Counted from the first letter of the stretch, positions 35,475-44,591 are shown. The stretch: 64,000 bases of DNA from Parvibaculum sp963696585 (GCA_963696585.1 CAVOKW010000035.1:277942-341941); one strand, 5' to 3'. Made by a program: numbers and translations. The notes: generated by a model from the letters alone, not told the origin.

Positions 35475-35966
35475 TCAGCCGATCGGCTGGCTGCCGGTTC
35501 TCACAACGACAGTTCCACACAGATAATCGTGGAGAAAGCGGCGACGCCGATTGAAGAAGGGCACGAGCAATATCAGAACAGTGCCAATGGCGACAGAAAA
35601 ATAGAAGAGCACAGCCTGCAACGCGGCTTGTAGATAGCCGGGACGATAGCCGTCCCATGTGCGCAGTTCAATGCCCTGCCAGCGCATGCCAGGCGTGGCC
35701 GACATGGGGCCACCGACAAAGAAGGTGAAATAGCCAAGCGCCACCAGCCAGCCAAGGGCCGCACCCGGCCAGAGCAGGCCAAAGGTCAAAATGCCGAGAA
35801 TTGTAAAGGCAATGAAAAAGGCAAAGGTGATGACCACGAGCACGACGAGATCTGCCAGAAAGGCCATGGCGCGAGCGGATATGACGCCAATGAAGGCGCT
35901 GGCGGGCCAGACAAACCCTTCCTCGCGCACGAGGCGGCTGGAAAGATTTTGATGATTGCCCTGCAT
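35475..35966 (-). CDS. RDD family membrane protein
   Basis: A 163-residue protein with three membrane segments and the RDD pattern: an Arg early in the first helix region (VISARAMAFLADLVVLVVITF), a second helix with GPMSATPGMRWQGIELRTWDG, and an end with FFNRRRRFLHDYLCGTVVV, where the conserved His-Asp lies. The family has no settled function, though some members act in sodium/proton exchange. It is an isolated reverse-strand gene between motB and the SLC13 transporter. Confidence 0.9.
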   Translation of the reverse strand: MQGNHQNLSSRLVREEGFVWPASAFIGVISARAMAFLADLVVLVVITFAFFIAFTILGILTFGLLWPGAALGWLVALGYFTFFVGGPMSATPGMRWQGIELRTWDGYRPGYLQAALQAVLFYFSVAIGTVLILLVPFFNRRRRFLHDYLCGTVVVRTGSQPIG

Positions 35967-36039
35967 CTGGCTCCATCCCCTGTTGATGCCAACCGGCTAC
36001 AGATAGGGTGTTGAGCCACGCTTCGCAAGGGTCAGGACG

Positions 36040-36975
36040 TCAGGGGGTCAGGCCGGGTGGCGTGACGGGCGCCTCACGCAACAAGACAATGGCGAGACGA
36101 CGATTGGCGGCCATGTAAGGGTCTTCGGGATAGAGGGGCTCGGTATCCGCCTTGCCGACCACCTGATAGATGCGATCGCTCTGCACACCGGCATTTTGAA
36201 TGATCCGGCGGGCGGCATTGGCGCGGTCGGCGGTCAGTTCCCAGTTCGAATAGCCGGGCGAGCCGCGATAGGGCACAGAATCGGTGTGTCCGGAGATGCT
36301 GATGCGATTTGGCAAGGTCAGCAGAATTTTCGAGACGGCGAGCAGAAGCTGACGCGTGCGCTCATAGGGTTCGGCGTGACCTGAGGGGAACATGGAGCGG
36401 CCATCTTCATCGACGAGCTGGATGCGCAGTCCTTCGGGTGTCTGGTCGATGATGACATTCTTCGACATTTCGGCAAGGTCGGGATTTTCCTGAATGGCCT
36501 GACGAATGCTTTCGGCAGCGCTGCGGAAGTTCTGATCGTCGCGCGATGTGCTGGCGCCGCGCAGGGTCGCGGAAATCTCTTCCTCACTCTGCGTGCCGCT
36601 CGAATTGCCATTGCTGCTGCTGGCAATGCGACGGTCTTCCGTATCAGGACTTTTCGATTTTTCCGGGACAGAAACGGTTTTGGCGATCTGCGGTGTGGAA
36701 CCCGGCATGCGCGCGCCGTCTTCATCAAATGCCGTACCACCCATGACACCATTGGAACCGCTGGTGGAGCGGCTGACATTGACTGGCGCAAAATAGTCGG
36801 CCAAGCCCTGCTTTTGTTCCGGCGTCGTCATGCTGATGAGCCACATCAGCAGAAAGAAGGCCATCATCGCCGTCACGAAGTCGGCATAAGCGATCTTCCA
36901 GGCCCCGCCATGATGCACATGGGCGGCCTTCTTGATCTTCTTGTAAATGATCGGCTGTTCGTTTGAGGCGGCCAT
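36040..36975 (-). CDS. motB: Flagellar motor stator protein MotB
   Basis: A 311-residue stator subunit. The N-terminus is basic (IIYKKIKKAAHVHHGGAWKIA), followed by one membrane helix with the proton-carrying Asp32 in YADFVTAMMAFFLLMWL. A plug/linker region rich in Ser and Glu runs from about 60 to 160, and an OmpA-like peptidoglycan-binding domain from about 180 to 300 has ISISGHTDSVP, NWELTADRANAARR and ANRRLAIVL. It begins 20 bases after the motA stop. No other flagellar genes are in the window. Confidence 0.94.
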   Translation of the reverse strand: MAASNEQPIIYKKIKKAAHVHHGGAWKIAYADFVTAMMAFFLLMWLISMTTPEQKQGLADYFAPVNVSRSTSGSNGVMGGTAFDEDGARMPGSTPQIAKTVSVPEKSKSPDTEDRRIASSSNGNSSGTQSEEEISATLRGASTSRDDQNFRSAAESIRQAIQENPDLAEMSKNVIIDQTPEGLRIQLVDEDGRSMFPSGHAEPYERTRQLLLAVSKILLTLPNRISISGHTDSVPYRGSPGYSNWELTADRANAARRIIQNAGVQSDRIYQVVGKADTEPLYPEDPYMAANRRLAIVLLREAPVTPPGLTP

Positions 36976-36995
36976 TTGATTTGCGCTCCGGCGCG

Positions 36996-37862
36996 TCAGG
37001 ATGCAGCAGGGGACAGCGTGCTGGTCGAGGCTTCGACTTCGGCAAATGTCGGACGCACATCCGTCATCAGTGCCTTGCGCGCAAACTCGATCGACACGGC
37101 TGGCGCATAGCCCGCCATATGGGCCAGAAGGCCCGCCTTCATCGAGAGATAGAATTTTGATTCCGCCTCATAAATCGAGCGAAGCGACTGGGCCATGGGC
37201 GCAAAGAAGCCATAGGCCATGAACACGCCCAGAAATGTGCCGACAAGCGCGCCACCGATAAGGTGACCGAGCACTTCGGGCGGCTGGTCGATCGAACCCA
37301 TGGTTTTGATAACGCCGAGCACGGCGGCAACAATGCCAAGCGCCGGTGTGCCATCGGCGAGGGCCTGAATGGCGCCCACCATCTGCTCGCGTTCCTGATG
37401 ATGGGTTTCGAGTTCTTCGTCCATGAGTGTGTCGAGCTCATGGGCATTTTCAGTGCCAAGCGTGATCATGCGCAGGTAATCGCACATGAACTCGACGGCA
37501 TGATGATCTTTGGCGAAACGGGGGAACTGGGCAAAGACCGAAGATTCCTTCGGATTTTCCACATGGGCTTCAAGCGCCAGATTGCCCTTGCTCTTGGCGA
37601 GCTTGTAGAGCGTGTATTGCAGGCCGAGCAATTCGAGATAGGCGGATTTGTCGTAGCGTGATCCGCGCAGCAGCGTCCCGAAGACGCCGCCAATACCCTT
37701 TAGCACGGCGGGGGGATTGCCGATGACAAAGGCGCCAATCGCAGCCCCCAGAATGATGACGGCTTCGAAGGGCTGAAACAGGACTTCCAGATGCGCACCC
37801 ATGGCGGCATAGCCACCGAACACGCTGGCGATAACAACAAGAATGCCCACTATTAGCCGCAT
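36996..37862 (-). CDS. motA: Flagellar motor stator protein MotA
   Basis: A 288-residue stator protein with four membrane segments: two at the N-terminus (MRLIVGILVVIASVFGGYAAMG and FEAVIILGAAIGAFVIGN) and two after residue 160 (DGTPALGIVAAVLGVIKTMG and LIGGALVGTFLGVFMAYGF), separated by the cytoplasmic loop that contacts the rotor. The proline in DGTPALGIVAAVLGV and the one in GYAPAVSIEFARKAL match conserved positions. The leader upstream has an imperfect hairpin (about 37910-37955). Confidence 0.95.
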   Translation of the reverse strand: MRLIVGILVVIASVFGGYAAMGAHLEVLFQPFEAVIILGAAIGAFVIGNPPAVLKGIGGVFGTLLRGSRYDKSAYLELLGLQYTLYKLAKSKGNLALEAHVENPKESSVFAQFPRFAKDHHAVEFMCDYLRMITLGTENAHELDTLMDEELETHHQEREQMVGAIQALADGTPALGIVAAVLGVIKTMGSIDQPPEVLGHLIGGALVGTFLGVFMAYGFFAPMAQSLRSIYEAESKFYLSMKAGLLAHMAGYAPAVSIEFARKALMTDVRPTFAEVEASTSTLSPAAS

Positions 37863-38121
37863 CGCCCAAATTCTCTCATATTAAGTATCCGAGCCCGCAG
37901 GAATGCAGGGCGCTCCACCTGAAGGGCCATATTCAGGGTGGCGCGTTAACACGGGGTTTAACGAAACGGATTTGCGAAAAAATTGGTCAGTTTGCGTGGT
38001 TTGACGGTTGCTTCCGGGCCATGTCCGGCCCTAGATCAGCTTCGGGAGCCGTTAAGATCGACCGTCCGTGCCCGTCGGTCGTTCTGACGGGTGTGGAAAT
38101 TCGCGCAATGGGGACGCTTTT

Positions 38122-38604
38122 ATGACTGCGATTGATGATTCGAGACGTTTGCGAAATGCGCTGGGCTGGTATGCAACCGGCGTCGCCCTCATCACGACCA
38201 GACTGGAAGGCCAGGCTCCTGTCGGACTGACCATTAATTCTTTTTCATCGGTATCGCTGGAGCCGCCGCTCGTCCTCTGGTGTCTCGACAAGAAATCCGA
38301 GACCCTGCCGACTTTCAATCTTGCGAAACATTTTGTCGTGAATGTCCTGCGCGAGGCGCATCAGGATTTGTCCAACCGCTTTTCGCGCAAGGGCCATCAT
38401 GCCTTGGACGGGGTTGATGTGGAACTGAGCCCACATGGCATTCCGACACTTCGAGAAGCTCTGGCCCATTTTGAGTGTGAGATTGAGGCGCGTCATGATG
38501 CGGGCGATCACATCATCCTGATCGGTCGCGTCTCCCATTTCGATCACGTCGAGGACGGCAACCCGCTGCTCTATCATCGCGGCCGTTATCAGGCGATCAA
38601 CTGA
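38122..38604 (+). CDS. Flavin reductase family protein (FMN-binding split barrel)
   Basis: A 160-residue protein of the NADH:flavin reductase family that supplies reduced flavin to two-component monooxygenases. It has RNALGWYATGVALITT, LTINSFSSVSLEPPLVLWCLD with the FMN-contacting loop, and the closing GDHIILIGRVSHFD, GNPLLYHRGRY. The partner oxygenase is not adjacent, so the role is open. The start is ATG at 38122 with GGGGA upstream. Two small hairpins (GACCG/CGGTC and CCCGTC/GACGGG at 38060-38091) lie in the leader. Confidence 0.88.
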   Translation: MTAIDDSRRLRNALGWYATGVALITTRLEGQAPVGLTINSFSSVSLEPPLVLWCLDKKSETLPTFNLAKHFVVNVLREAHQDLSNRFSRKGHHALDGVDVELSPHGIPTLREALAHFECEIEARHDAGDHIILIGRVSHFDHVEDGNPLLYHRGRYQAIN

Positions 38605-38722
38605 GGTTTACGTGAACCCCCGGGCGCGTTGACGCATTGTGAAGCCGGTGATTTAGTATGTCGCACGGACCATAAAATGGTGCGCTCAGGCGATTGAGCG
38701 AAGACGTCCGGGGAGGGATGCG

Positions 38723-39550
38723 ATGCGTGTGGCGGTATCGGTGCCAGACCCAGACATTGTCTATGCGCGCGAGCAGCGCCGGTCTGTGCGCAATGCTGTC
38801 GGCTTGCTGCTGTCCATCCTGATCCATCTGATGCTGCTCTGGCTTTATTTTTCCGGTTGGCTGCAACCGGGGGTGAGCGGCGGGGCAACCGGCGATGGCG
38901 GCATGATCGTGATGCAGATTGCGGTCGGCAAAGCGCAGGACAGATATGCCGAACCGGAAGCCGTCAAGCACATGGACAAGCTGGTTGACATCAAGTCGGA
39001 CGCCATTCCCGTGCCTGATTTTACGGTTGCGCCCTCCGAGACGGCCATTCATGTGGAACTGAAGCCCGCCGCGCAGAGTGCGGAGGGGGTGGCTGGCGGA
39101 CAAGGTGGCGGCGCGGGGGGCGATGCGCTTGACACCAGTACGTCACGCAAGGGCAAGGCCCTGAGTGGCGGCGATATTCGCGGCAAGTTTACCGGCCATG
39201 TATTCCGGCTGGAGATGGGCCGTGTCGACCTGGAGGGCGGAAATCGTCTGATCAATACGGAAATTGACATGCAGGCGGATGGGTCCACAAAGGTCGCGCT
39301 GACGCAGTATTTTGCCCAGACCTATCATGATCTTTATTCGTCGACACGCAACCAGAGCGGATCCGGGCAATGGAGTGTCGAAGGCAATCATTGGTGTCAT
39401 CGTTCCAAGGTCATTCAATACAATACCCGCGACTGTTATGACGTGACCATGGATGGACCGACGGTGCGGCTTTATTATGCCTTCTGCTCGAATGAATCAT
39501 CCATGCTGTGCAAGCCGGGACGCCTGGCAGCCATTGGCGAGATCAGATAA
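38723..39550 (+). CDS. TonB-anchor-like inner-membrane protein of unknown function
   Basis: A 275-residue protein. A cytoplasmic start (1-24) leads to one membrane helix (about 25-43, NAVGLLLSILIHLMLLWLYF) that contains Ser31-x3-His35, the spacing of the Ser and His in the TonB and TolA anchor helices. A low-complexity linker (50-150, with a GGQGGGAGGD stretch) follows, then a domain of about 120 residues with GGDIRGKFTGHVFRLEMGR, TKVALTQYFAQTYHDLYSSTR and Cys in NHWCHR, TRDCYD, AFCSNE and MLCKPG. That domain is not the TonB C-terminus and I do not recognise it. The protein may use the proton-motive machinery ExbB/ExbD or only share its anchor type. Confidence 0.65.
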   Translation: MRVAVSVPDPDIVYAREQRRSVRNAVGLLLSILIHLMLLWLYFSGWLQPGVSGGATGDGGMIVMQIAVGKAQDRYAEPEAVKHMDKLVDIKSDAIPVPDFTVAPSETAIHVELKPAAQSAEGVAGGQGGGAGGDALDTSTSRKGKALSGGDIRGKFTGHVFRLEMGRVDLEGGNRLINTEIDMQADGSTKVALTQYFAQTYHDLYSSTRNQSGSGQWSVEGNHWCHRSKVIQYNTRDCYDVTMDGPTVRLYYAFCSNESSMLCKPGRLAAIGEIR

Positions 39551-39639
39551 TCATTCGTACACGTCGTAATTGTGAATGCCCGTTTTGCTATTTTTGACTT
39601 CTCGCACTAGATTGCGTGCAGGATCAAGGCGAGGGTGAT

Positions 39640-40509
39640 ATGGCAAATCTGGCATTTATCGGTTTGGGTGTCATGGGCTATCCCATGGCGGGGCATCTGG
39701 CGCGCGCGGGACACAGCGTTTGTGTTTATAATCGCACCATTTCAAAATCGAACGCCTGGGTTGCCGAACATGGTGGCTGGTCGGCAGCAACCCCCGCAGA
39801 AGCGGCACGCAGCGCCGAAGTCGTTTTTGCCTGTGTCGGCAATGACGATGATGTTCGCGCCGTGACGATTGGTGAGCATGGCGCCTTTGCCGAAATGACA
39901 TCGGGTTCTGTTTTTGTCGATCACACCACGGCTTCGGCCGATGTGGCGCGTGAGCTTGCGGGGCATGCTGCCGTCTCCGGCATCGGCTTCGTCGATGCGC
40001 CGGTTTCTGGCGGACAGGCGGGCGCGGAGAATGGCAAGCTCACCATCATGGCGGGTGGCGCGGAAACAGACTATGCCCGCATTGAACCCCTGATCGCGGC
40101 TTATGCGCGGGCAAGCCGTCTGATGGGGCCATCTGGTGCGGGCCAGCTCACAAAGATGGTCAATCAGATTTGCATTGCCGGTTTGGTGGAAGCATTGGCG
40201 GAAGGCCTTCATTTCGCCACACGTGCAGGTTTGGATCCTGCTGCTGTGATTGAGGTGATTTCCAAAGGGGCGGCGCAAAGCTGGCAAATGGAAAACCGTT
40301 ACAAGACGATGATAGAAGGCAAATATGATTTCGGCTTTGCGGTGGACTGGATGCGCAAGGATCTGGCGATCTGTCTGGCAGAGGCAAAGCGAAACGGCGC
40401 ACAATTGCCCGTGACGGCGCTGGTCGATCAATTCTATGCCGAGGTGCAAAAGGCCGGTGGCGGGCGTCTCGATACGTCGAGCCTTCTCACACGCTATGAA
40501 AAACACTGA
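39640..40509 (+). CDS. Beta-hydroxyacid dehydrogenase (3-hydroxyisobutyrate dehydrogenase-like)
   Basis: A 289-residue NAD(P)-dependent oxidoreductase. The Rossmann motif LAFIGLGVMGYPMAGHLARAGH starts the protein; the substrate loop is FVDAPVSGGQAGAENGKLTIM and the catalytic Lys lies in GAGQLTKMVNQI. It belongs with tartronate-semialdehyde reductase, GarR-like and HIBADH enzymes; the exact substrate is not clear. A second, more typical HIBADH lies at 45674 in a valine cluster, so this paralogue probably has another role. It starts at 39640 and is followed 25 bases later by ornithine decarboxylase. Confidence 0.87.
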   Translation: MANLAFIGLGVMGYPMAGHLARAGHSVCVYNRTISKSNAWVAEHGGWSAATPAEAARSAEVVFACVGNDDDVRAVTIGEHGAFAEMTSGSVFVDHTTASADVARELAGHAAVSGIGFVDAPVSGGQAGAENGKLTIMAGGAETDYARIEPLIAAYARASRLMGPSGAGQLTKMVNQICIAGLVEALAEGLHFATRAGLDPAAVIEVISKGAAQSWQMENRYKTMIEGKYDFGFAVDWMRKDLAICLAEAKRNGAQLPVTALVDQFYAEVQKAGGGRLDTSSLLTRYEKH

Positions 40510-40534
40510 ATCCGATTGAATTGAAAGAGGCGCC

Positions 40535-41686
40535 ATGACTGTGACGGCACGCAAGGCTTTGAGTTTTCCGTCCGTGGCGGAGGTGATCCGTCGGCTTGAT
40601 CCGTCCTATCCCGTGTTTTGCATTTTCCCGGATATTTTAAGAAAACGTGCGCAGGATTTTGTCGCCGGTTTTCCGGGAACGACGCTTTATGCCGTCAAGT
40701 GCAATCCGCATCCCATTGTCATCAAGGCATTGAACGAAGGCGGCATTGATCATTTCGACACGGCCTCTGTTTTTGAAATCGCCAAGGTCTTCGAGCAGTT
40801 GCCCGATGCCCATTGCTACTTCAATCATCCGGTGAAAGGGCGCGGCGCGCTTGATACGGCGGCTGATGTTTATGGGATCACGCATTTTGTTGTCGATCAC
40901 ATGGATGAGCTGAACAAGGTGATCGGGATCGCGGGGAGCGATATTACGATTGAGGTGCGGCTTTCGACACCCAAGGGCAGCGCGATTTATGATCTCTCGG
41001 CCAAGTTTGGCACGACGCCGGAAAACGGTATCGAACTTCTGAAAGAGGCGCATTCGCGGGGCTGCCGCACGGCGATAGCCTTTCATGTGGGTAGCCAGTG
41101 TCTGAAGCCGGATGCGTTTCGCATTGCCATGGAAATTGCTGCGGGTGTGGCGCGTCATGCCGATGTGCCGATTGAGTATCTTGATATCGGTGGCGGGTTT
41201 CCGGCGACCTATAATATGCAGGTGCCGCCGCTCTCGGCCTATTTCGATGTGATTGCCGATACCAAGGCGCGGCTGGGACTGGAAATGCCGCTCTTTGCCG
41301 AACCGGGCCGGGCGCTGGTGGCGGATGGCTGCTCGATTCTGACACAGGTTCATTTGCGCAAGGGCGATGATCTTTATATCAATGACGGGATCTATGGCTG
41401 CCTGTCTGAAATCCGGGATGGCGATCTCGATCCCCCGGTTCGCGCCATTGCGGATGACCGGACACTCTCGTCAAACCTGAAGCCTTATCGCCTGTTTGGA
41501 CCGACCTGTGACAGTCTCGATGTGTTGCGCCCCTTGTTTCTTCTGCCTGAGGATATTGCCGAGGGTGACTGGATCGAGTTCGGTATGATGGGGGCTTATT
41601 CCATCGGGATGCAGACCGGCTTCAATGGTTTCGTCACGGACACAATCGTTCGCATAGACGGGATGCACGAAGAATTCATTTATTGA
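40535..41686 (+). CDS. Type III PLP-dependent ornithine/lysine decarboxylase
   Basis: A 383-residue alanine-racemase-fold decarboxylase making putrescine (or cadaverine). The PLP lysine is Lys55 in LYAVKCNPHP; further motifs are AFHVGSQCLKP, YLDIGGGFPATY, FAEPGRALVADG and the catalytic-Cys segment RLFGPTCDSLDV, followed by YSIGMQTGFNGF. The size and motifs match the short bacterial ornithine decarboxylases common in alphaproteobacteria. It follows the HIBADH-like gene and is followed by a TetR regulator. Confidence 0.92.
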   Translation: MTVTARKALSFPSVAEVIRRLDPSYPVFCIFPDILRKRAQDFVAGFPGTTLYAVKCNPHPIVIKALNEGGIDHFDTASVFEIAKVFEQLPDAHCYFNHPVKGRGALDTAADVYGITHFVVDHMDELNKVIGIAGSDITIEVRLSTPKGSAIYDLSAKFGTTPENGIELLKEAHSRGCRTAIAFHVGSQCLKPDAFRIAMEIAAGVARHADVPIEYLDIGGGFPATYNMQVPPLSAYFDVIADTKARLGLEMPLFAEPGRALVADGCSILTQVHLRKGDDLYINDGIYGCLSEIRDGDLDPPVRAIADDRTLSSNLKPYRLFGPTCDSLDVLRPLFLLPEDIAEGDWIEFGMMGAYSIGMQTGFNGFVTDTIVRIDGMHEEFIY

Positions 41687-41726
41687 TTTGTCGATAATCA
41701 GTTCACGGATCGTTCTGGTATTTGCA

Positions 41727-41755
41727 TTGACTTACATGTTAACGGTGATAACATG
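41727..41755 (+). promoter_or_regulatory. Promoter with embedded palindromic operator for the TetR gene
   Basis: A -35-like TTGACT (41727-41732) and a -10-like TAACAT (41749-41754) are 16 bases apart. CATGTTA (41735-41741) and TAACATG (41749-41755) form a perfect inverted repeat around a seven-base spacer and cover the core promoter. Binding there would block RNA polymerase, as expected for autorepression by the TetR protein starting 35 bases downstream. Confidence 0.6.
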
Positions 41756-41790
41756 AAAGTGTCTGTACAAATCGGGAACAGGGTGCGTGA

Positions 41791-42246
41791 ATGCGGGCCA
41801 AACTTCGCGGACAGAAAACGCAATACCACCACGGCGATCTCAAGCGCGCCTTGATGGACGCGGCGCTGACGCTGATTGATATTCGTGGACGCGCGGCGCT
41901 GACACTTCGTGAGACGGCGCGACGGGTGGGTGTTTCGGAAGCGGCGCCTTATCGGCATTTTTCCAATCTCGACAACCTGTTGGGTGCTGTCGCGCTGGAA
42001 GGCTACGACATGCTGATTGCCGATCTGGAATCGGTTGGCAGTATCCGGGCGACGAAAGCGGCCTATCACGACTTCGCGCGTGATTTTCCGGGACGTTATG
42101 AATTGATGTTCGGGCCCCTGGCGGATCGCAAGGCGGTCAATCAGCGCAAGAAGGCGGTGGCAAGGCTTGACGAACTGACCAAGCCCGCTGGCGGACTGGC
42201 GACATTGCATGGCGAGGCGTCGCTGGCGCTCGCCGGGCTTATCTGA
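41791..42246 (+). CDS. TetR family transcriptional regulator (short)
   Basis: A 151-residue regulator. The N-terminal TetR helix-turn-helix is complete (YHHGDLKRALMDAALTLID, then LTLRETARRVGVSEAAPYRHFSNLDNLL). The ligand domain is only about 85 residues where 120 or more is usual, with AAYHDFARDFPGRYELMFGP like the WHG/TetR-C_33 group. It may be a naturally short form or have lost its C-terminus. It ends six bases from the convergent hemB stop and probably regulates itself through the upstream palindrome. Confidence 0.85.
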   Translation: MRAKLRGQKTQYHHGDLKRALMDAALTLIDIRGRAALTLRETARRVGVSEAAPYRHFSNLDNLLGAVALEGYDMLIADLESVGSIRATKAAYHDFARDFPGRYELMFGPLADRKAVNQRKKAVARLDELTKPAGGLATLHGEASLALAGLI

Positions 42247-42252
42247 GTTTGA

Positions 42253-43266
42253 TTATGATTTGCCGGTAAGGATCAGGGCGACATCGCGGGCAAAATAGGT
42301 GAGCACACCATCAGCACCGGCACGCTTGAAGGCGATCAGGCTTTCCAGAATGACCTTTTCACGCGCAAACCAGCCATTTTCAATCGCACCCGCAATCATC
42401 GAATATTCACCGGACACCTGATAGGCGAAGGTCGGCATGCCAAAGGTCTGCTTCACACGTGCGAGCACATCGAGATAAGGCAGGCCGGGCTTGACCATCA
42501 CCATGTCAGCGCCTTCCGCGATGTCGAGCGCGACTTCGCGCAGGGCTTCATCGCTATTGGCAGGGTCCATCTGATAGGTGCGCTTGTCGCCCTTGAGCGC
42601 GCCGGATGCACCCACGGCGTCACGGAAGGGACCATAAAAGGCAGAGGCGTATTTCGCGGCATAGGACATGATCTGTGTGTCCTGCAGGCCTGCGGTTTCA
42701 AAGGCATGGCGAATGGCGCCAATGCGGCCATCCATCATGTCGGAGGGCGCGATGATGTCGCAGCCCGCTTCAACCTGGGTCAAGGCCTGGGCGACCAGGC
42801 GCTCGATAGTCGCGTCATTCAGGATCTTGTCGCCTTCCATCACGCCGTCATGGCCATGGCTCGTATAGGGATCGAGCGCAACATCGCAAAGCACGCCAAT
42901 ATTCGGACAGGCGGCCTTGATGGCGCGGGTTGCCGTGCAGACGAGATTGTTCGGGTCGGTGGCAAGCAGGCCCAGCGGATCGCGCTTTTCCAGCGGCGTA
43001 TAAGGAAAAAGCGCGATGACGGGTATGCCAAGCGCTTCAGCTTCCTTCGCAGCGGCAACAGCGGCATCGACGCTCAGGCGCGAGACGCCCGGCATGGTCG
43101 GCACGGCTTCGCGCTTGCCGTTGCCCTCGACCAGAAAGAGCGGCCAGATCAGATCATTGACGCTCAGCGTATTTTCTGCGACCAGCCGCCGCGACCAATC
43201 GGTCGCGCGATTGCGGCGCATGCGCGTGGCGGGAAAGGCGGGCGAGGGCGGGGCGCTTTTTGTCAT
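42253..43266 (-). CDS. hemB: Porphobilinogen synthase (delta-aminolevulinate dehydratase)
   Basis: A 337-residue enzyme joining two 5-aminolevulinate molecules to porphobilinogen. The Schiff-base lysines are Lys205 (YAAKYASAFYGPFR) and Lys259 (MVMVKPGLPYLD). The metal-site segment reads CDVALDPYTSHGHDG, with Ala, Asp and Asp replacing cysteines of zinc-type enzymes, so it is a magnesium-dependent form, as in other alphaproteobacteria. The true start is at 43266; the frame runs far upstream without homology. hemA lies 6 kb away. Confidence 0.96.
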   Translation of the reverse strand: MTKSAPPSPAFPATRMRRNRATDWSRRLVAENTLSVNDLIWPLFLVEGNGKREAVPTMPGVSRLSVDAAVAAAKEAEALGIPVIALFPYTPLEKRDPLGLLATDPNNLVCTATRAIKAACPNIGVLCDVALDPYTSHGHDGVMEGDKILNDATIERLVAQALTQVEAGCDIIAPSDMMDGRIGAIRHAFETAGLQDTQIMSYAAKYASAFYGPFRDAVGASGALKGDKRTYQMDPANSDEALREVALDIAEGADMVMVKPGLPYLDVLARVKQTFGMPTFAYQVSGEYSMIAGAIENGWFAREKVILESLIAFKRAGADGVLTYFARDVALILTGKS

Positions 43267-43443
43267 GCCTCTCTCATATAATGGGTCGCAGACCCGCGCA
43301 ATGCGGCGAATGGGGTGAATTGCTGCTACCCTTACGTCAGGGTCAACGGGTTTGACACTCCTGATGCCCGCCAGTATCACGAGCGTCAATGGCCCGAACA
43401 CGAGGGCAATCCCCCCGAAGGGGAGAGAAGACAGGGAGTTCTG

Positions 43444-44583
43444 ATGCGTTTCGAACTGAGTGAGGAGCAGAGCGCCTTTCAGGATATGGCGAGGGGTTTT
43501 GCGCGAGATGAACTGGCCCCTCATGCGGCGCATTGGGACGAAACCAGCCATTTTCCTGTCGATGTCCTGCGCAAGGCCGCTGCGCTTGGTCTGGCGGGCA
43601 TTTATGTGCGCGAAGATGTGGGGGGCTCGGCCCTGACGCGGCTTGATGCAGCGCTCGTCTTTGAGGCGCTCTCGGAAGGTTGCACCTCTACGGCGGCTTT
43701 TCTGTCGATCCACAATATGGCGTCCTGGATGATCGACACCTATGGCAGCGAGGATCAACGGCGCAAATGGTTGCCGCGCCTGACGACGATGGAACTCATT
43801 GCCTCTTATTGTCTGACCGAACCGTCAAGCGGATCGGATGCCGCTTCGCTGCGCACCAGGGCCGTTCGCGACGGCGATCATTATGTCGTCAATGGCGGCA
43901 AAGCCTTTATTTCCGGTGCGGGGACATCGGATATTTATGTCTGCATGGTGCGTACAGGCGATGAGACATCGAATGGCATTTCCTGCCTCATCATCGAGAA
44001 GAACATGCCGGGCGTTTCCTTTGGCGCACCGGAACGCAAGATGGGCTGGAACAGTCAGCCCACGGCGCAGGTCATGTTTGATAATGTGAGGGTTCCGGTC
44101 GCCAATCTGGTCGGCGCGGAGGGGCAGGGGTTCCGCATTGCCATGTCGGGTCTTGATGGGGGACGCCTGAATATTGGCGCCTGCTCGATCGGTACGGCGA
44201 CAGCCGCGCTCAAGGCCGCCACGGCCTATATGATGGAGCGCAAGCAATTCGGCAAAACGCTGTCGCAATTTCAGGCATTGCAATTCAAGCTCGCCGACAT
44301 GGCCACCGAACTCGAAGCGGCGCGCTTGTTGCTTTATCAGGCGGCATGGAAAGTGACGATGAAGTCGCCGGATTCGACCATGCAGGCGGCCATGGCGAAG
44401 CGTTTTGCCACAGATGTCGGTTTTAACGTGGTCAATGACGCCCTCCAGATTCATGGCGGCTATGGCTATCTGCGCGACTTTCCGCTGGAGCGGCATTTGC
44501 GCGATGTGCGCGTGCATCAGATTCTGGAAGGCACGAATGAGATCATGCGTGTCATCATTGCCCGCGAATTGCTGAAGAGCTGA
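43444..44583 (+). CDS. Acyl-CoA dehydrogenase, probably isobutyryl-CoA dehydrogenase
   Basis: A 379-residue FAD-dependent acyl-CoA dehydrogenase. It has YCLTEPSSGSDAASLRTRA, the GGKAFISGAGTSDIYVCM segment, DGGRLNIGACSIGTA, ERKQFGKTLSQFQALQF and the catalytic-base region QILEGTNEIMRVIIARELL. Substrate choice is inferred from the next two genes, which perform later steps of valine breakdown. The start is ATG with AGGGAG upstream. The methacrylyl-CoA hydratase step has no dedicated gene here. Confidence 0.9.
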   Translation: MRFELSEEQSAFQDMARGFARDELAPHAAHWDETSHFPVDVLRKAAALGLAGIYVREDVGGSALTRLDAALVFEALSEGCTSTAAFLSIHNMASWMIDTYGSEDQRRKWLPRLTTMELIASYCLTEPSSGSDAASLRTRAVRDGDHYVVNGGKAFISGAGTSDIYVCMVRTGDETSNGISCLIIEKNMPGVSFGAPERKMGWNSQPTAQVMFDNVRVPVANLVGAEGQGFRIAMSGLDGGRLNIGACSIGTATAALKAATAYMMERKQFGKTLSQFQALQFKLADMATELEAARLLLYQAAWKVTMKSPDSTMQAAMAKRFATDVGFNVVNDALQIHGGYGYLRDFPLERHLRDVRVHQILEGTNEIMRVIIARELLKS

Positions 44584-44591
44584 GAGACGAG

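Noticed and set aside
37910..37955. Imperfect hairpin upstream of motA as a regulatory element
   Set aside because: The arms pair only with gaps, and nothing else links it to a known class; noted only as leader structure.
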